Source of the DNA: SAR86 cluster bacterium AG-422-O05
GTDB taxonomy: Bacteria > Pseudomonadota > Gammaproteobacteria > Magnimaribacterales > D2472
Direction of reading: 5' to 3'
Length of the DNA: 64,000 bases
Assembly (NCBI GenBank): GCA_003213495.1
Contig: QCMW01000001.1
Location: 310,001 to 374,000, forward strand
Both the position numbers and the translations under genes were made by a program. The notes below the pieces were generated by a model. It did not search any database, was not told the DNA's origin, and saw only the letters and a program-made list of their open reading frames with translations. Shown in pieces: positions 45,334 to 54,382 of this stretch; position 1 is the stretch's first letter; each line of letters opens with the position of its first letter.

Positions 45334-45820
45334 ATTTAATAAATCTTTATCAAAGATTATCAGTGATTTAGAAGAATCATCGCCGATATTGAAAAATTCA
45401 CTTTTAGAAATATCTCCAGTTAATTTCTGTATAAATATTAAAAATCATCAAAACATATATATCGTTATTGATAGAGATAATTCAAATATATTATTTGAAG
45501 AAATAGAGCATCAGTTCGAGATAAATGGGTCCTTATTTGAATTACTAAAAGTAGTGATTACAAAAAAAATCGATAAAAATGTTGTTAAAGGTGATGTTGA
45601 GATGGCTATGACTTTTTTTAATATCATTTTTAATTCAAATATAGATCTAATTTATTTGATTGATAAATATTTTGGTAGCATGCCAGCTGTTTTTACTTTG
45701 GCTGTGACACAAAGACTTTTTAATACTTCATTAGTTTATGATGATATTGAATACAGAAATATAAGGAAGCGCCTAAGAGATATATCAATTAGATTGGATA
45801 GGTTAGAGGTAATAAGATAA
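45326..45820 (+). CDS. ubiJ: Ubiquinone biosynthesis accessory factor UbiJ (SCP2-like)
   Basis: Lipid-binding SCP2-type protein that organises the soluble Ubi complex. Sequence is divergent, but the FEINGSLFELLKVVITKK region, the repeated VKGDVEMAMTFFNIIF motif and the C-terminal helical pair fit UbiJ. The call also rests on the invariant position between ubiE and ubiB. The ATG at 45326 (overlapping the ubiE stop) is preferred over the track start at 45296; it gives 164 residues, shorter than E. coli UbiJ (201). Confidence 0.85.
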   Translation: MIKFNKSLSKIISDLEESSPILKNSLLEISPVNFCINIKNHQNIYIVIDRDNSNILFEEIEHQFEINGSLFELLKVVITKKIDKNVVKGDVEMAMTFFNIIFNSNIDLIYLIDKYFGSMPAVFTLAVTQRLFNTSLVYDDIEYRNIRKRLRDISIRLDRLEVIR

Positions 45821-45822
45821 AT

Positions 45823-47304
45823 ATGAATATTGTTATTGTTTTATATGAATTAATAAGGATTTCAGTTATCGGCATTCAAAAAGGAGTTTTTTATAAACCA
45901 AATGGTAGGAAGCTAGCATCTTATTTAGAATCACTTGGTCCAATATTTACAAAATTTGGTCAATTGCTATCTACTCGTACCGACATCTTAGATTTTGCTA
46001 CTGCAAAAGAATTAGAATCCCTCACAGACAGCTGTAAACCATTTGATGTTTCAACTTTCAAAAAAATTGTTGAATCGGAGCTTGGAGATAGCTTAACTAA
46101 TATTTTTGAAACATTTGATGAAAGTCCAATGGCAGCAGCCTCATTGGCTCAAGTTCACTCTGCAACCCTCAAAAATGGTAATGAAGTAGTTATTAAGGTT
46201 TTAAGGCCAAATATTGAAAAGAGGGTTAAAAGAAATCTCAGACTGCTAAAATCAGCAGCAAAAATTTTCACGTATATCTATAAGGACAGCTACAGACTAA
46301 AACCAAATGAAGTAGTGAGAGATTATGAATCAACCATACTTAAAGAGCTTGATTTAAGACTTGAAGCATCAAATACAAACCTAACAAGAAAAAATTTTCT
46401 TGGCTCCAAAGAGTTATATATACCTGAAGTATATTGGGATCTAACTACTTCAAAAGTGATGGTGCTAGAAAAAATAGACGGCATACCATGCACCGATATT
46501 GTTGAAATAGATAAGTATGGAATTAATAAAAAAGAACTTGCTGAAAACGGTGTAATGATATTTCTTAATCAGGTTTTTAGAGATAATTTTTTTCATGCCG
46601 ATATGCATCCTGGAAATATTTTTGTATCAAAAAAAGATCCTGATAATCCAGGTTATATTGCTATTGACTGTGCAATCACTGGATCATTATCAAATGATGA
46701 GCGATATATTCTGGCAAGGATGCTTCAATCTGTTTTGAAACAAAACTACAAATCGCTGGCTAGTTTGTTTATTTCTTCGGGGTGGGTAAACTCTGACACT
46801 AACAATATTGAACTAGAAAATACTCTAAGAGCTTGCTGTGAGCCTATCTTTGAAAAACCTTTGTCTGAAATTGAATTTGGAAAACTGCTTTTATATTTAT
46901 TTCAAAGCACAAGACAATACGGCTTATCTCTGCAAACTTCTTTAGTGCTGCTTCAAAAAACACTTATTCATATTGAAGGGATGGGCAGACAAATTTATCC
47001 AGAACTTGATTTTTGGGGTATAGCAGAGCCTTATCTTGATAATTGGCTTACTGAACAGTTTAGTCCACTAAAGCTTAAAGATTACTTGATAGAAAATAAG
47101 GAAGATATCTTATTAAAGGCGTCTGAAATGCCTGTTATGGTATATGAAGCTTTTGATGAGCTTAAGAATTATTCGAAAACTAAAAAATCAAATGATGAAA
47201 AAATCAAAAACTTAGAACTTCAACTGTCAAAACAAAAAAATCTAATCCGTTTAACTGGTATTGGTATAATAGTTACAGTTGTTATATTGCTAGTAGTTAC
47301 TTAG
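45823..47304 (+). CDS. ubiB: Ubiquinone biosynthesis ATPase/kinase-like protein UbiB
   Basis: ABC1/ADCK atypical kinase-like ATPase needed for ubiquinone synthesis. The family's KxGQ motif is in FTKFGQLLSTRTD near residue 50, and the Ala-rich nucleotide loop in PMAAASLAQVHSATL. The catalytic core is FHADMHPGNIFVS near 258 and the metal Asp in IAIDCAITGSL. One clear hydrophobic helix lies at the C-terminus (475-492). Length 493 is slightly short of E. coli UbiB (546), which has two C-terminal TM segments. Confidence 0.95.
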   Translation: MNIVIVLYELIRISVIGIQKGVFYKPNGRKLASYLESLGPIFTKFGQLLSTRTDILDFATAKELESLTDSCKPFDVSTFKKIVESELGDSLTNIFETFDESPMAAASLAQVHSATLKNGNEVVIKVLRPNIEKRVKRNLRLLKSAAKIFTYIYKDSYRLKPNEVVRDYESTILKELDLRLEASNTNLTRKNFLGSKELYIPEVYWDLTTSKVMVLEKIDGIPCTDIVEIDKYGINKKELAENGVMIFLNQVFRDNFFHADMHPGNIFVSKKDPDNPGYIAIDCAITGSLSNDERYILARMLQSVLKQNYKSLASLFISSGWVNSDTNNIELENTLRACCEPIFEKPLSEIEFGKLLLYLFQSTRQYGLSLQTSLVLLQKTLIHIEGMGRQIYPELDFWGIAEPYLDNWLTEQFSPLKLKDYLIENKEDILLKASEMPVMVYEAFDELKNYSKTKKSNDEKIKNLELQLSKQKNLIRLTGIGIIVTVVILLVVT

Positions 47305-47313
47305 GAGTAATGT

Positions 47314-47493
47314 ATGGGATTTGGATGGCAAGAATTATTAATTATTTTAGTAATAGTAGGGTTAATCTTTGGTACAAGTAAATTGAGAAATATGGGCTCT
47401 GATCTTGGTGGAGCGGTGAAGGGCTTTAAAAAAGGCCTTAAAGAAGATGAACACTCAGCTGAAGAAGAAGTTAATCAAGAAAAAGAAGATTAA
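47314..47493 (+). CDS. tatA: Sec-independent protein translocase subunit TatA
   Basis: This 59-codon gene is absent from the track. The ATG at 47314 has TAGGAG 6-12 bases upstream. The product begins [20 protein letters not shown], a TatA transmembrane helix, followed by the amphipathic helix with [18 protein letters not shown] and an acidic tail. It forms the translocation pore for folded proteins. It lies between ubiB and tatB as in E. coli; its small size is close to the minimum for TatA. Confidence 0.93.
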   Translation: MGFGWQELLIILVIVGLIFGTSKLRNMGSDLGGAVKGFKKGLKEDEHSAEEEVNQEKED

Positions 47494-47495
47494 AA

Positions 47496-47744
47496 TTGTT
47501 TCAAATTGGTTTTCTTGAAATTCTAATTATATTGATATTGGGGCTAGTTATTATTGGTCCCAAAAGGCTTCCTGTGGTTGTAAAAAATTTACTTAAGTTA
47601 TACAGAAGAATGCAAAATAAGTTCAGTAACTTCAGGAAAGAGTTTGAAGAAGAAATTGGTTCTGAGGAAATTAATAAAGATGTTTTTAATGAACTCAGAA
47701 TGGAAGAGCTAAAAAAGGAAGACAAATCAAAAAATAATGACTGA
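47496..47744 (+). CDS. tatB: Sec-independent protein translocase subunit TatB, TTG start
   Basis: The TTG at 47496, two bases after the tatA stop, gives MFQIGFLEILIILILGLVIIGPKRLP, the diagnostic TatB N-terminus (compare MFDIGF...GPQRLP). The helix is followed by an amphipathic stretch and an acidic tail. At 82 residues it is about half the size of E. coli TatB (171), losing mostly the disordered tail. TatB with TatC forms the twin-arginine signal receptor. It overlaps tatC by 8 bases. Confidence 0.92.
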   Translation: MFQIGFLEILIILILGLVIIGPKRLPVVVKNLLKLYRRMQNKFSNFRKEFEEEIGSEEINKDVFNELRMEELKKEDKSKNND

Positions 47745-48438
47745 TGATTCAATATCAAATCACTTATTAGAGCTTAGAAGTAGACTCTTAAAAGTTATTG
47801 CTTTATTTGCAGCATTGACGGTTATAGGTATTCCTTTTGCAGCTGATATTTATGAGGTAATTGCGCTACCGCTTAATCAGCTTCTGCCAGTTGGAAGCAC
47901 CATGATTGCAACTGAAGTATCATCTCCATTTATGGCGCCATTAAAATTAGTTTTGTACTTAGCGCTCCTTTTGACAATGCCTTGGCTTTTTTATCAAACA
48001 TGGACTTATGTATCTCCTGGTTTGAGGAAGAATGAAGAAAAATTTGCTGGGCCTTTAATGCTATCAACTATCATTCTTTTCTTTAGTGGTGTTTGTTTTG
48101 CTTTTTATGTGGTTTGTCCAATTATTTTTAAGTTTTTTATTGGAATGGCTCCTGATTCTATTTTAGTTCTTACCGACATTAATCAATATCTTAATTTTAT
48201 ATTTAAACTCGTTTTTGCTTTTGGAATTGCCTTTGAAATTCCAGTGGCCACAATTCTGTTAGTAAACAGCGGTATCACAACAAAAGCCTACTTAGTAAAA
48301 GCAAGGCCATACTTAATTATTCTTTTTTTGGTAATTGGAATGCTTTTAACGCCACCGGATGTATTCTCGCAACTATTCTTAGCACTACCAATGTGGCTTT
48401 TGTTTGAAATAGGAATCTTGATATCTAGAGACAAATAA
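47737..48438 (+). CDS. tatC: Sec-independent protein translocase subunit TatC
   Basis: Polytopic inner-membrane receptor for twin-arginine signals. The N-terminal HLLELRSRLLK motif is at residues 8-18, the first periplasmic loop region ends PFMAPLK, and the helix 3 start has FYQTWTYVSPGLRKNEEKF. Six hydrophobic helices are visible and length 233 is typical (E. coli 258). The stop touches the end of the convergent membrane-protein gene with no gap. Confidence 0.96.
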   Translation: MTDDSISNHLLELRSRLLKVIALFAALTVIGIPFAADIYEVIALPLNQLLPVGSTMIATEVSSPFMAPLKLVLYLALLLTMPWLFYQTWTYVSPGLRKNEEKFAGPLMLSTIILFFSGVCFAFYVVCPIIFKFFIGMAPDSILVLTDINQYLNFIFKLVFAFGIAFEIPVATILLVNSGITTKAYLVKARPYLIILFLVIGMLLTPPDVFSQLFLALPMWLLFEIGILISRDK

Positions 48439-49029
48439 TTACTTGTTTAAATTTATTATTATTCCATAAAAGAACCATGGCAATGTCATCCATGGTATCT
48501 GTGATTGAAGCATTATTGTGCGTTCATTGAACTCAAAAAGTACTGGATTAAAATATGGGCCAAATGGTGAAAGAGGGGCCCAAGATAATGGCTTTCCATC
48601 AGCTAATTGATCGTGGTATAAAAACATTTCTACAAGAATATTTTGGCTTACGCACCAAATATATAGAACTAAAAAAGCTGTCCAGTTCCATTTTTTAAAT
48701 ACAATTAAATTCTTTTTATGGGTGATCCACATCAACCAAGCGCCTCCAAGAAGAACAGCACCTGCATCACCCATGGAGTTTAATAACCAATTAATGTCTT
48801 TTGGTAACCACTTATTCAGATTATCTGATCTTCTGAGATCTACTGGATCGCCATCTAACCAACCATATGTAAACCATAGCTCCCAACCTAAAGAACAAAC
48901 TACTAATGAGATTATGTAAAAAGATGGAATCCATTTTGGCAACCTAGATTTATACTTCCAATAAATTATTAAAGGTAATAAGACTGCTAAATAAACTACT
49001 GTTATTACTCTAATTTCTTCAGACGACAT
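48439..49029 (-). CDS. Integral membrane protein of unknown function
   Basis: A 196-residue protein with five probable hydrophobic helices: about 8-25, 33-52, 86-102, 115-135 and 175-192. A conserved-looking aromatic-acidic loop (WELWFTYGWLDGDPVDLR) lies after helix 2. A second loop contains FLYHDQLADGKPLSWAPLSPFGPY. I do not recognise the family. It is the last gene of the tkt-pgk-fba-dtd-LOG run (3-base gap from the LOG gene). Confidence 0.75.
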   Translation of the reverse strand: MSSEEIRVITVVYLAVLLPLIIYWKYKSRLPKWIPSFYIISLVVCSLGWELWFTYGWLDGDPVDLRRSDNLNKWLPKDINWLLNSMGDAGAVLLGGAWLMWITHKKNLIVFKKWNWTAFLVLYIWCVSQNILVEMFLYHDQLADGKPLSWAPLSPFGPYFNPVLFEFNERTIMLQSQIPWMTLPWFFYGIIINLNK

Positions 49030-49032
49030 TAA

Positions 49033-49614
49033 CTATAGGCCTAGCCTTTTAGTCCAATCATCGTCAGAAGGTCTTTGATGATTCACTACCATGTCAACTA
49101 ACTGATTTGGTGAATCAGATACCAAAAGCTCATTTAAATTCGCTGACGAGATAAATCCTTCTTCTACCGCCTTTTTAAACCAACTCAGCAGATGATCATA
49201 ATAGCCTTCGGTGTTTAAGATTCCTACAGGCTTATTGATTATGCCTAATTGATTGCTTGCCATAATCTCTGCAAGCTCGTCTAAAGACCCAACACCACCT
49301 GGAAGAACAATGAATGCATCTGATCGAGACATAAATTCATCTTTCCTATCAAGCAAAGTATCTGCAATGACAATATCGGTTAATCTTGGATTTGCAAGCT
49401 CAAGTGCGTGAAGGGACTTTAATGATATTCCAAGCACATCCACTCCATTGTCTAAAGCTGTGTCGGAAATAATTTTCATTAGACCAACATTTCCTCCTCC
49501 AAAAACCACATTAATACCTTTTTTTGCAATTGCCTCAGCAACAGATTTAGCTGCTTTAGTGTATTCAGGATTTTTGCCCTCATGAGCACCACAGAATATT
49601 GATATATTTTTCAT
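49033..49614 (-). CDS. LOG family protein (TIGR00730), nucleoside 5'-monophosphate phosphoribohydrolase-like
   Basis: Rossmann-fold protein with VFGGGNVGLM near residue 38 and the family's catalytic/binding motif PGGVGSLDELAE near 103; the Arg of MSRSDAF is also present. LOG proteins split AMP or cytokinin riboside monophosphates into base and ribose-5-P. Length 193 fits. A housekeeping nucleotide role is more likely than hormone activation here. It lies 7 bases after dtd. Confidence 0.9.
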   Translation of the reverse strand: MKNISIFCGAHEGKNPEYTKAAKSVAEAIAKKGINVVFGGGNVGLMKIISDTALDNGVDVLGISLKSLHALELANPRLTDIVIADTLLDRKDEFMSRSDAFIVLPGGVGSLDELAEIMASNQLGIINKPVGILNTEGYYDHLLSWFKKAVEEGFISSANLNELLVSDSPNQLVDMVVNHQRPSDDDWTKRLGL

Positions 49615-49621
49615 AAATTTT

Positions 49622-50059
49622 TTAAGTCTTAAAATTAAAAGTTACCGGTCCTCTATTAATTAAAGATATTTCCATGAAAGCTCCAAATTTACCTTCTTGA
49701 ACATTTGAAAATGAATTCTTAAACCCACATACAAACTCATCATACAATAATTTAGCATCATCAGGATTTGCTGCTCTATGAAAGCTTGGTTTATTTCCTT
49801 TATTAGTTATAGCGGCCAAGGTAAATTGACTAACTATTAATACCTCTTCAGAAGAATCCTTTAAAGCTGAGGTCGTTATACCTTTTGGTCCATCCAACAT
49901 TCTAAAATTAAGAATTTTTGAAACCATGTCTATTATTGATTGCGAAGTATCATCTTGTTCAACGCAAACAAAAACAAGACATCCAGGACCAATAGAAGAA
50001 AAAATTTTCTCATCTACAAAAATTTCAGCTTGAGAAACTCTTTGAACTGTAGCTAACAA
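49622..50059 (-). CDS. dtd: D-aminoacyl-tRNA deacylase, TTG start
   Basis: Removes D-amino acids (and glycine) mischarged on tRNAs. The motifs VSQFTLAAITNKGNKP near residue 80 and NRGPVTF near the C-terminus form the active site, which contains the cross-subunit Gly-cisPro. The start is TTG at 50059 and no ATG fits; the N-terminus MLATVQRVSQAEI aligns with the usual MIALIQRVS. Length 145 is standard. Confidence 0.94.
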   Translation of the reverse strand: MLATVQRVSQAEIFVDEKIFSSIGPGCLVFVCVEQDDTSQSIIDMVSKILNFRMLDGPKGITTSALKDSSEEVLIVSQFTLAAITNKGNKPSFHRAANPDDAKLLYDEFVCGFKNSFSNVQEGKFGAFMEISLINRGPVTFNFKT

Positions 50060-50062
50060 ATT

Positions 50063-51079
50063 TTATCTATCTTCTAAGTCTTCTTCCCATTCACCTAAGG
50101 AAGCTAATTTATTCATTTCTGCTCTGTGTGAGAGCTCATCTTGAGAAATAAATACATTCTCTGACTTTCCTCCCCAAGCTTGTAACGCAGCTGCTTGAAG
50201 CGCTCTTCCATATGAAAAACTCAATTTCCATGGGAACCCTCCGATTTTATTCATTGCATCTAAATGAGCTGTTGCAAGTACATCTGATTGGCCTCCAGAT
50301 AAAAAAGTAATTCCTGGAAGATCAGCTGGAACATTTGCAATGAGACAATTAAGAGTTTTCTTTGCAACTTCATCAATGCCAGCCTGCACACTTGCATCCT
50401 TGCCAGACGTCACCATATTTGGCTTTAATAGAGTTCCTTTGATATTAACTGCTTTTTTTTCTAAATGCTCAAAAAGAGACTTAAGTGAGCGTTCTGTTGC
50501 TTCATAACATTCGTCAATCGAATGCTCTCCATCCATAAGTACTTCTGGTTCAACTACAGGAACCATTCCAGTGTCTTGAGCACATTTTGCATAATCTGCT
50601 AATGCCTCCATATTTGCATCTATGCATTTGTCTGATGGAAGCCCATCTCCAATATTGATTACAGCTCTCCATTTAGTAAATTTAGCACCCATAGATGAGT
50701 ACTCTTTTAATCTTTCATCTAACCCATCTAATCCAATCGTGACAGTTTCTCCTGGACAGTCTTCAAGTGGTTGTAAGCCTTTGTCTACCTTTATGCCAGG
50801 AAGGGCGCTCTGATTTTTAATCAGATCTCTTAACAAAGTTCCATCTTTAGCAGATTGCCTTATAGTTTCGTCAAATAATATGACTCCGCCAATATTATCT
50901 TTCATGCCTTTAGATCTAAAAAGAAGCTCTCTATAATCTCTTCTATTTTCTTCAGTGGATTCAACACCAATTGAATCAAACCTTTTGCCGCATGTCGGAT
51001 TGCTTTCATCTGCTGCAAGAATACCCTTGCCATCTGCAACAATAAATGTAGCAATATCTTCAATGTTATTAAGTGACAT
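50063..51079 (-). CDS. Fructose-bisphosphate aldolase, class I
   Basis: Schiff-base aldolase of glycolysis/gluconeogenesis. It has the class I opening IVADGKGILAADESNPTCGKRF, the WRAVINIGDG segment, and the lysine-containing motif GTLLKPNMVTSGKDA near residue 217. The phosphate-binding TFLSGGQSD motif follows. Length 338 matches the eukaryote-like class I family (about 340-360). Many gammaproteobacteria use class II fba in this position after pgk. It follows pgk by 3 bases. Confidence 0.95.
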   Translation of the reverse strand: MSLNNIEDIATFIVADGKGILAADESNPTCGKRFDSIGVESTEENRRDYRELLFRSKGMKDNIGGVILFDETIRQSAKDGTLLRDLIKNQSALPGIKVDKGLQPLEDCPGETVTIGLDGLDERLKEYSSMGAKFTKWRAVINIGDGLPSDKCIDANMEALADYAKCAQDTGMVPVVEPEVLMDGEHSIDECYEATERSLKSLFEHLEKKAVNIKGTLLKPNMVTSGKDASVQAGIDEVAKKTLNCLIANVPADLPGITFLSGGQSDVLATAHLDAMNKIGGFPWKLSFSYGRALQAAALQAWGGKSENVFISQDELSHRAEMNKLASLGEWEEDLEDR

Positions 51080-51082
51080 AAT

Positions 51083-52237
51083 CTAACTCCCTATTTCTTT
51101 TGAATTTAATACTTCAATTGACGGCAAAACTTTACCTTCCATAAATTCTAAAAAGGCCCCTCCGCCAGTAGAACAATATGATACATCATCTAATTTTATA
51201 TATTTATTAATTGCGGATAATGTTTCTCCTCCTCCGGCTATAGAAAAGGCCTCGGATGTTGCTATAGCTTTTGCAAGCTCTCTAGTACCCTCTTCAAAGT
51301 AGATATTCTCGAAAACTCCCATAGGGCCATTCCATAAAATTGTTTTTGCACTATAAATCAAAGAGATGACTTCTTGCTCCAAACAGGCATCTAGAATCAT
51401 CTCACTTTCTAAAATGTCATGAATTGATTTTTTATTAACATTCTCTCCTTTAAATGTCTTTGATGTCACTACTCTTTTGGGCAAGATTATCTTCTTATGA
51501 TTAAGTATGTTTTTCGCCACATCTAACATTGAATCCTCTACTAATGATGTGCCTATATTTTTTCCCGAAGCTTTTAAAAAAGTATTTGCGATACCTCCTC
51601 CAACAATAATGTGGTCTGCTACATTACTAATATGCTTTATAAGTTCAAGCTTGGTTGACACTTTTGCTCCACCAATAACTGCTAAATATGGCCTATCATC
51701 TACATTTAACGCTTGTGAAAGAAAACTATTCTCTTTTTCCATTAATAGACCAGCGCATGCAATAGAAGCATGTTTTATTGCAGAATGTGTCGAAGCTTGC
51801 TTTCTATGTGCAGTACCAAATGCATCGAATACATATATATGACCTAAACTTCCCAAGATGCTACCAAGCTCATCAGAGTTATCTTTTTCACCCTTAAAAA
51901 ATCTAATGTTTTCAAGAATCTGAACTCTTGATGCACTATTAAATATTTTTTTAGAGTCAAGTTGATCAACAACCTCTACAGACTCATCAATAATTTCACT
52001 TAAACATGCTGCGACTGGCTTTAAGGAAAATTGATCTTCGAAAACACTTTCAGTAGGCCTGCCAAGATGACTTACTAATAGAATCTTTGCATTATTTTTT
52101 AGTGCATAATTAATTGTTGGTATGCATGCTGTAATTCTGGTTGTATCCAAAACCTTATCGCCTGATATAGGAACATTCATATCTACTCGAATAACGAGAT
52201 TTTTATTTTTTATTTCTAGCGAAGAAAGATTAATCAT
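51083..52237 (-). CDS. pgk: Phosphoglycerate kinase
   Basis: Transfers phosphate between 1,3-bisphosphoglycerate and ADP. The N-terminal substrate motif VIRVDMNVPISG is at residues 14-25, followed by LLVSHLGRPTE and ENIRFFKGE. The nucleotide-domain signature is WNGPMGVFE near 309 and GGGETLSA near 347. Length 384 is standard. Its start overlaps the tkt stop by 8 bases; gapA/epd, normally between them, is absent. Confidence 0.97.
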   Translation of the reverse strand: MINLSSLEIKNKNLVIRVDMNVPISGDKVLDTTRITACIPTINYALKNNAKILLVSHLGRPTESVFEDQFSLKPVAACLSEIIDESVEVVDQLDSKKIFNSASRVQILENIRFFKGEKDNSDELGSILGSLGHIYVFDAFGTAHRKQASTHSAIKHASIACAGLLMEKENSFLSQALNVDDRPYLAVIGGAKVSTKLELIKHISNVADHIIVGGGIANTFLKASGKNIGTSLVEDSMLDVAKNILNHKKIILPKRVVTSKTFKGENVNKKSIHDILESEMILDACLEQEVISLIYSAKTILWNGPMGVFENIYFEEGTRELAKAIATSEAFSIAGGGETLSAINKYIKLDDVSYCSTGGGAFLEFMEGKVLPSIEVLNSKEIGS

Positions 52238-54218
52238 TTATTAATGATTTTGCTGCATCAATAACATTATCTTTGGTAAACCCAAAATGCTGAAGTAGCT
52301 CATTACCTGGAGCAGACTCACCGAAACTTTCTATACCTATTACCATGTCACCTCTATTTAAAATCTTATACCAGGAGTTTGGATGACTGCATTCAACAAC
52401 TAAAATTGGTTTGTCAGGATCTATAATGCTATTTTGGAAATCTTCTTTTTGTTGCATGAAGATGTCTAAAGAAGGCATTGATACAACGTTTGCCTTTATA
52501 GAGTCTATTTTTAATTCATTTGCTGCATCTATTGCAAGTTGAAGCTCACTCCCCGTAGCAACAATTGTTAGATGAGGATCTGGATTTGTTTCAAGCAAAT
52601 ATCCGCCTTTTTGAATATTAGAAATCTGTTCAGTGCTTCTTGATATTGAAGAGGTTCCTTGTCTGCTAAATATTAAGCATGTTGGTGTTGATTTAGAACT
52701 TACCGCCTCTTTCCATGCAACTGCAGTCTCAACCAAATCAGCCGGTCTCCAATTATTTAGATTTGGAGTAGATCTCAAGGTCACCATATGCTCTATTGGT
52801 TGGTGAGTTGGGCCATCCTCACCAAGTGCAACTGAGTCATGGGTGTAAACAAATATATTTGGTAAGCCCATAAGTGCAGAAAGCCTAACGGCATTTCTAG
52901 CATAATCTGTGAACACAAGGAAGGTTGCTCCATATGGTTTGATGCCACCGTGAAGAACCATTCCATTCATGATAGCTGACATTCCAAATTCTCTAACTCC
53001 ATAATTTATATGATTTCCTGATGGGTTTTCGTTTGAAAAAGTTGAGCTTGATGCAGAAAAAGTATTATTAGATGGCGTTAAGTCTGCTGAACCTCCTATT
53101 AATTCTGGCATTTCTTTTACAAAAAAGTCTAAGCAAGCTTTTGAAGCTTTTCTTGTAGCCATTGCACTATTATTTTTGTCACATTCTGCTAGAAATTTAT
53201 CAAAATCATACTTAAAACTCTGAGGAAGATCTCCATTAATTCTTCTGTTTAATTCTTTTGACTTTTCTGGATATTTTTCTTCATAAGAAGACATCAAATT
53301 ATCCCAATCTAAATTTAAAGATGAGCCCTTTTCAGTTGCATTCCAAAACTCATAAACATCCTCAGGCAATTCAAATGGCTCATATGTCCATCCCAAGGCC
53401 TCTCTAGTTTTGTTAATTTCTTCTTCTCCAAGAGGCGCTCCATGAACATCAGCTGTTCCTGATTTATTTGGAGAACCAAAACCAATTGTGGTTTTGCAAA
53501 AAATCATAGAAGGCTTATCAGATTCTTTCTTTGCCTCTTCTATTGCTTTTTCAATTTCTTCAACATTGTGACCATCAACACTTATTGTGTGCCATCCATA
53601 ACTGTTAAATCTTTTAATTGAATCATCAGTAAACCAATGTTCTATCTCGCCATCAATTGAAATTCCGTTTTGATCATAAAAACATATTAATTTTCCAAGA
53701 TTATGTGTGCCTGCAAATGAACATGCCTCATGAGAAACTCCTTCCATCAAACAGCCATCCCCAAGAAAAACATATGTATAGTGATCAATTGGTTTAATGT
53801 CCTCCTCATTAAATTCAGCTGCAAGTATTTTCTCTGAAATAGCCATACCAACAGCATTTGCAATGCCTTGCCCTAAAGGGCCTGTTGTTGTTTCGACGCC
53901 AATATCAATATCGTATTCTGGATGTCCGGGAGTTTTTGATTTTAACTGTCTAAAATCTTTCAAATCTTCAATAGATAGATCGTAGCCTGTTAAATGAAGC
54001 AAACTATATAACAGCATTGACCCATGTCCATTTGATAAAACAAATCTATCCCTATTAAACCAACGCGGATTTGAGGGATTGTGCTTTAAATGCTTACTCC
54101 AAAGCGCTGTTGCAATCTCAGCCATACCCATTGGCATGCCTGGATGTCCAGAATTTGCTTTTTGAACAGCATCAGCTGATAGGAATCTAAGGGCATTTAT
54201 TGAGTTATTTTGTTGCAA
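52230..54218 (-). CDS. tkt: Transketolase
   Basis: Thiamine-diphosphate enzyme of the pentose-phosphate pathway. The N-terminal region has SGHPGMPMGMAEIATALWSKHL, the TPP motif FLGDGCLMEGVSHEA near 150 and the substrate His residues in HGSMLLY and GPTHQPIEHM. The C-terminal domain has VECSHPNSW. Length 662 matches E. coli TktA (663). It works with rpiA, also in this window. It heads the central carbon operon and is divergent from metK across 164 bases. Confidence 0.97.
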   Translation of the reverse strand: MQQNNSINALRFLSADAVQKANSGHPGMPMGMAEIATALWSKHLKHNPSNPRWFNRDRFVLSNGHGSMLLYSLLHLTGYDLSIEDLKDFRQLKSKTPGHPEYDIDIGVETTTGPLGQGIANAVGMAISEKILAAEFNEEDIKPIDHYTYVFLGDGCLMEGVSHEACSFAGTHNLGKLICFYDQNGISIDGEIEHWFTDDSIKRFNSYGWHTISVDGHNVEEIEKAIEEAKKESDKPSMIFCKTTIGFGSPNKSGTADVHGAPLGEEEINKTREALGWTYEPFELPEDVYEFWNATEKGSSLNLDWDNLMSSYEEKYPEKSKELNRRINGDLPQSFKYDFDKFLAECDKNNSAMATRKASKACLDFFVKEMPELIGGSADLTPSNNTFSASSSTFSNENPSGNHINYGVREFGMSAIMNGMVLHGGIKPYGATFLVFTDYARNAVRLSALMGLPNIFVYTHDSVALGEDGPTHQPIEHMVTLRSTPNLNNWRPADLVETAVAWKEAVSSKSTPTCLIFSRQGTSSISRSTEQISNIQKGGYLLETNPDPHLTIVATGSELQLAIDAANELKIDSIKANVVSMPSLDIFMQQKEDFQNSIIDPDKPILVVECSHPNSWYKILNRGDMVIGIESFGESAPGNELLQHFGFTKDNVIDAAKSLIND

Positions 54219-54308
54219 ATTTGTTTCCCCGTTCTGCTTTTAAGGATAATAATATTTTTAAACTCAAAAGCATAGAAAAAATTTGTTTTTTTGATATAAA
54301 ATAGATTA

Positions 54309-54322
54309 ATTGTGATCACAAT
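54309..54322. promoter_or_regulatory. Perfect 14-bp palindrome upstream of metK-ahcY, candidate operator
   Basis: ATTGTGATCACAAT is a perfect inverted repeat 61 bases before the metK ATG. It lies just after a TATAAA hexamer at 54295-54300 that could be a -10 element, so a bound protein would cover the start of transcription. A TTGACT at 54330-54335 could be part of another promoter. It contains TGTGA and TCACA with no spacer, unlike the 6-base spacing of CRP sites. The regulator is unknown. Confidence 0.5.
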
Positions 54323-54382
54323 CTTTTTTTTGACTTACAAAATCTAAAAAAAATTCTTCACAGTATTTCGGGGAGAAAACTT

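Noticed and set aside
54309-54322. CRP binding site upstream of metK
   Set aside because: TGTGA and TCACA are directly adjacent, whereas CRP needs six bases between them; kept only as an unassigned palindrome.
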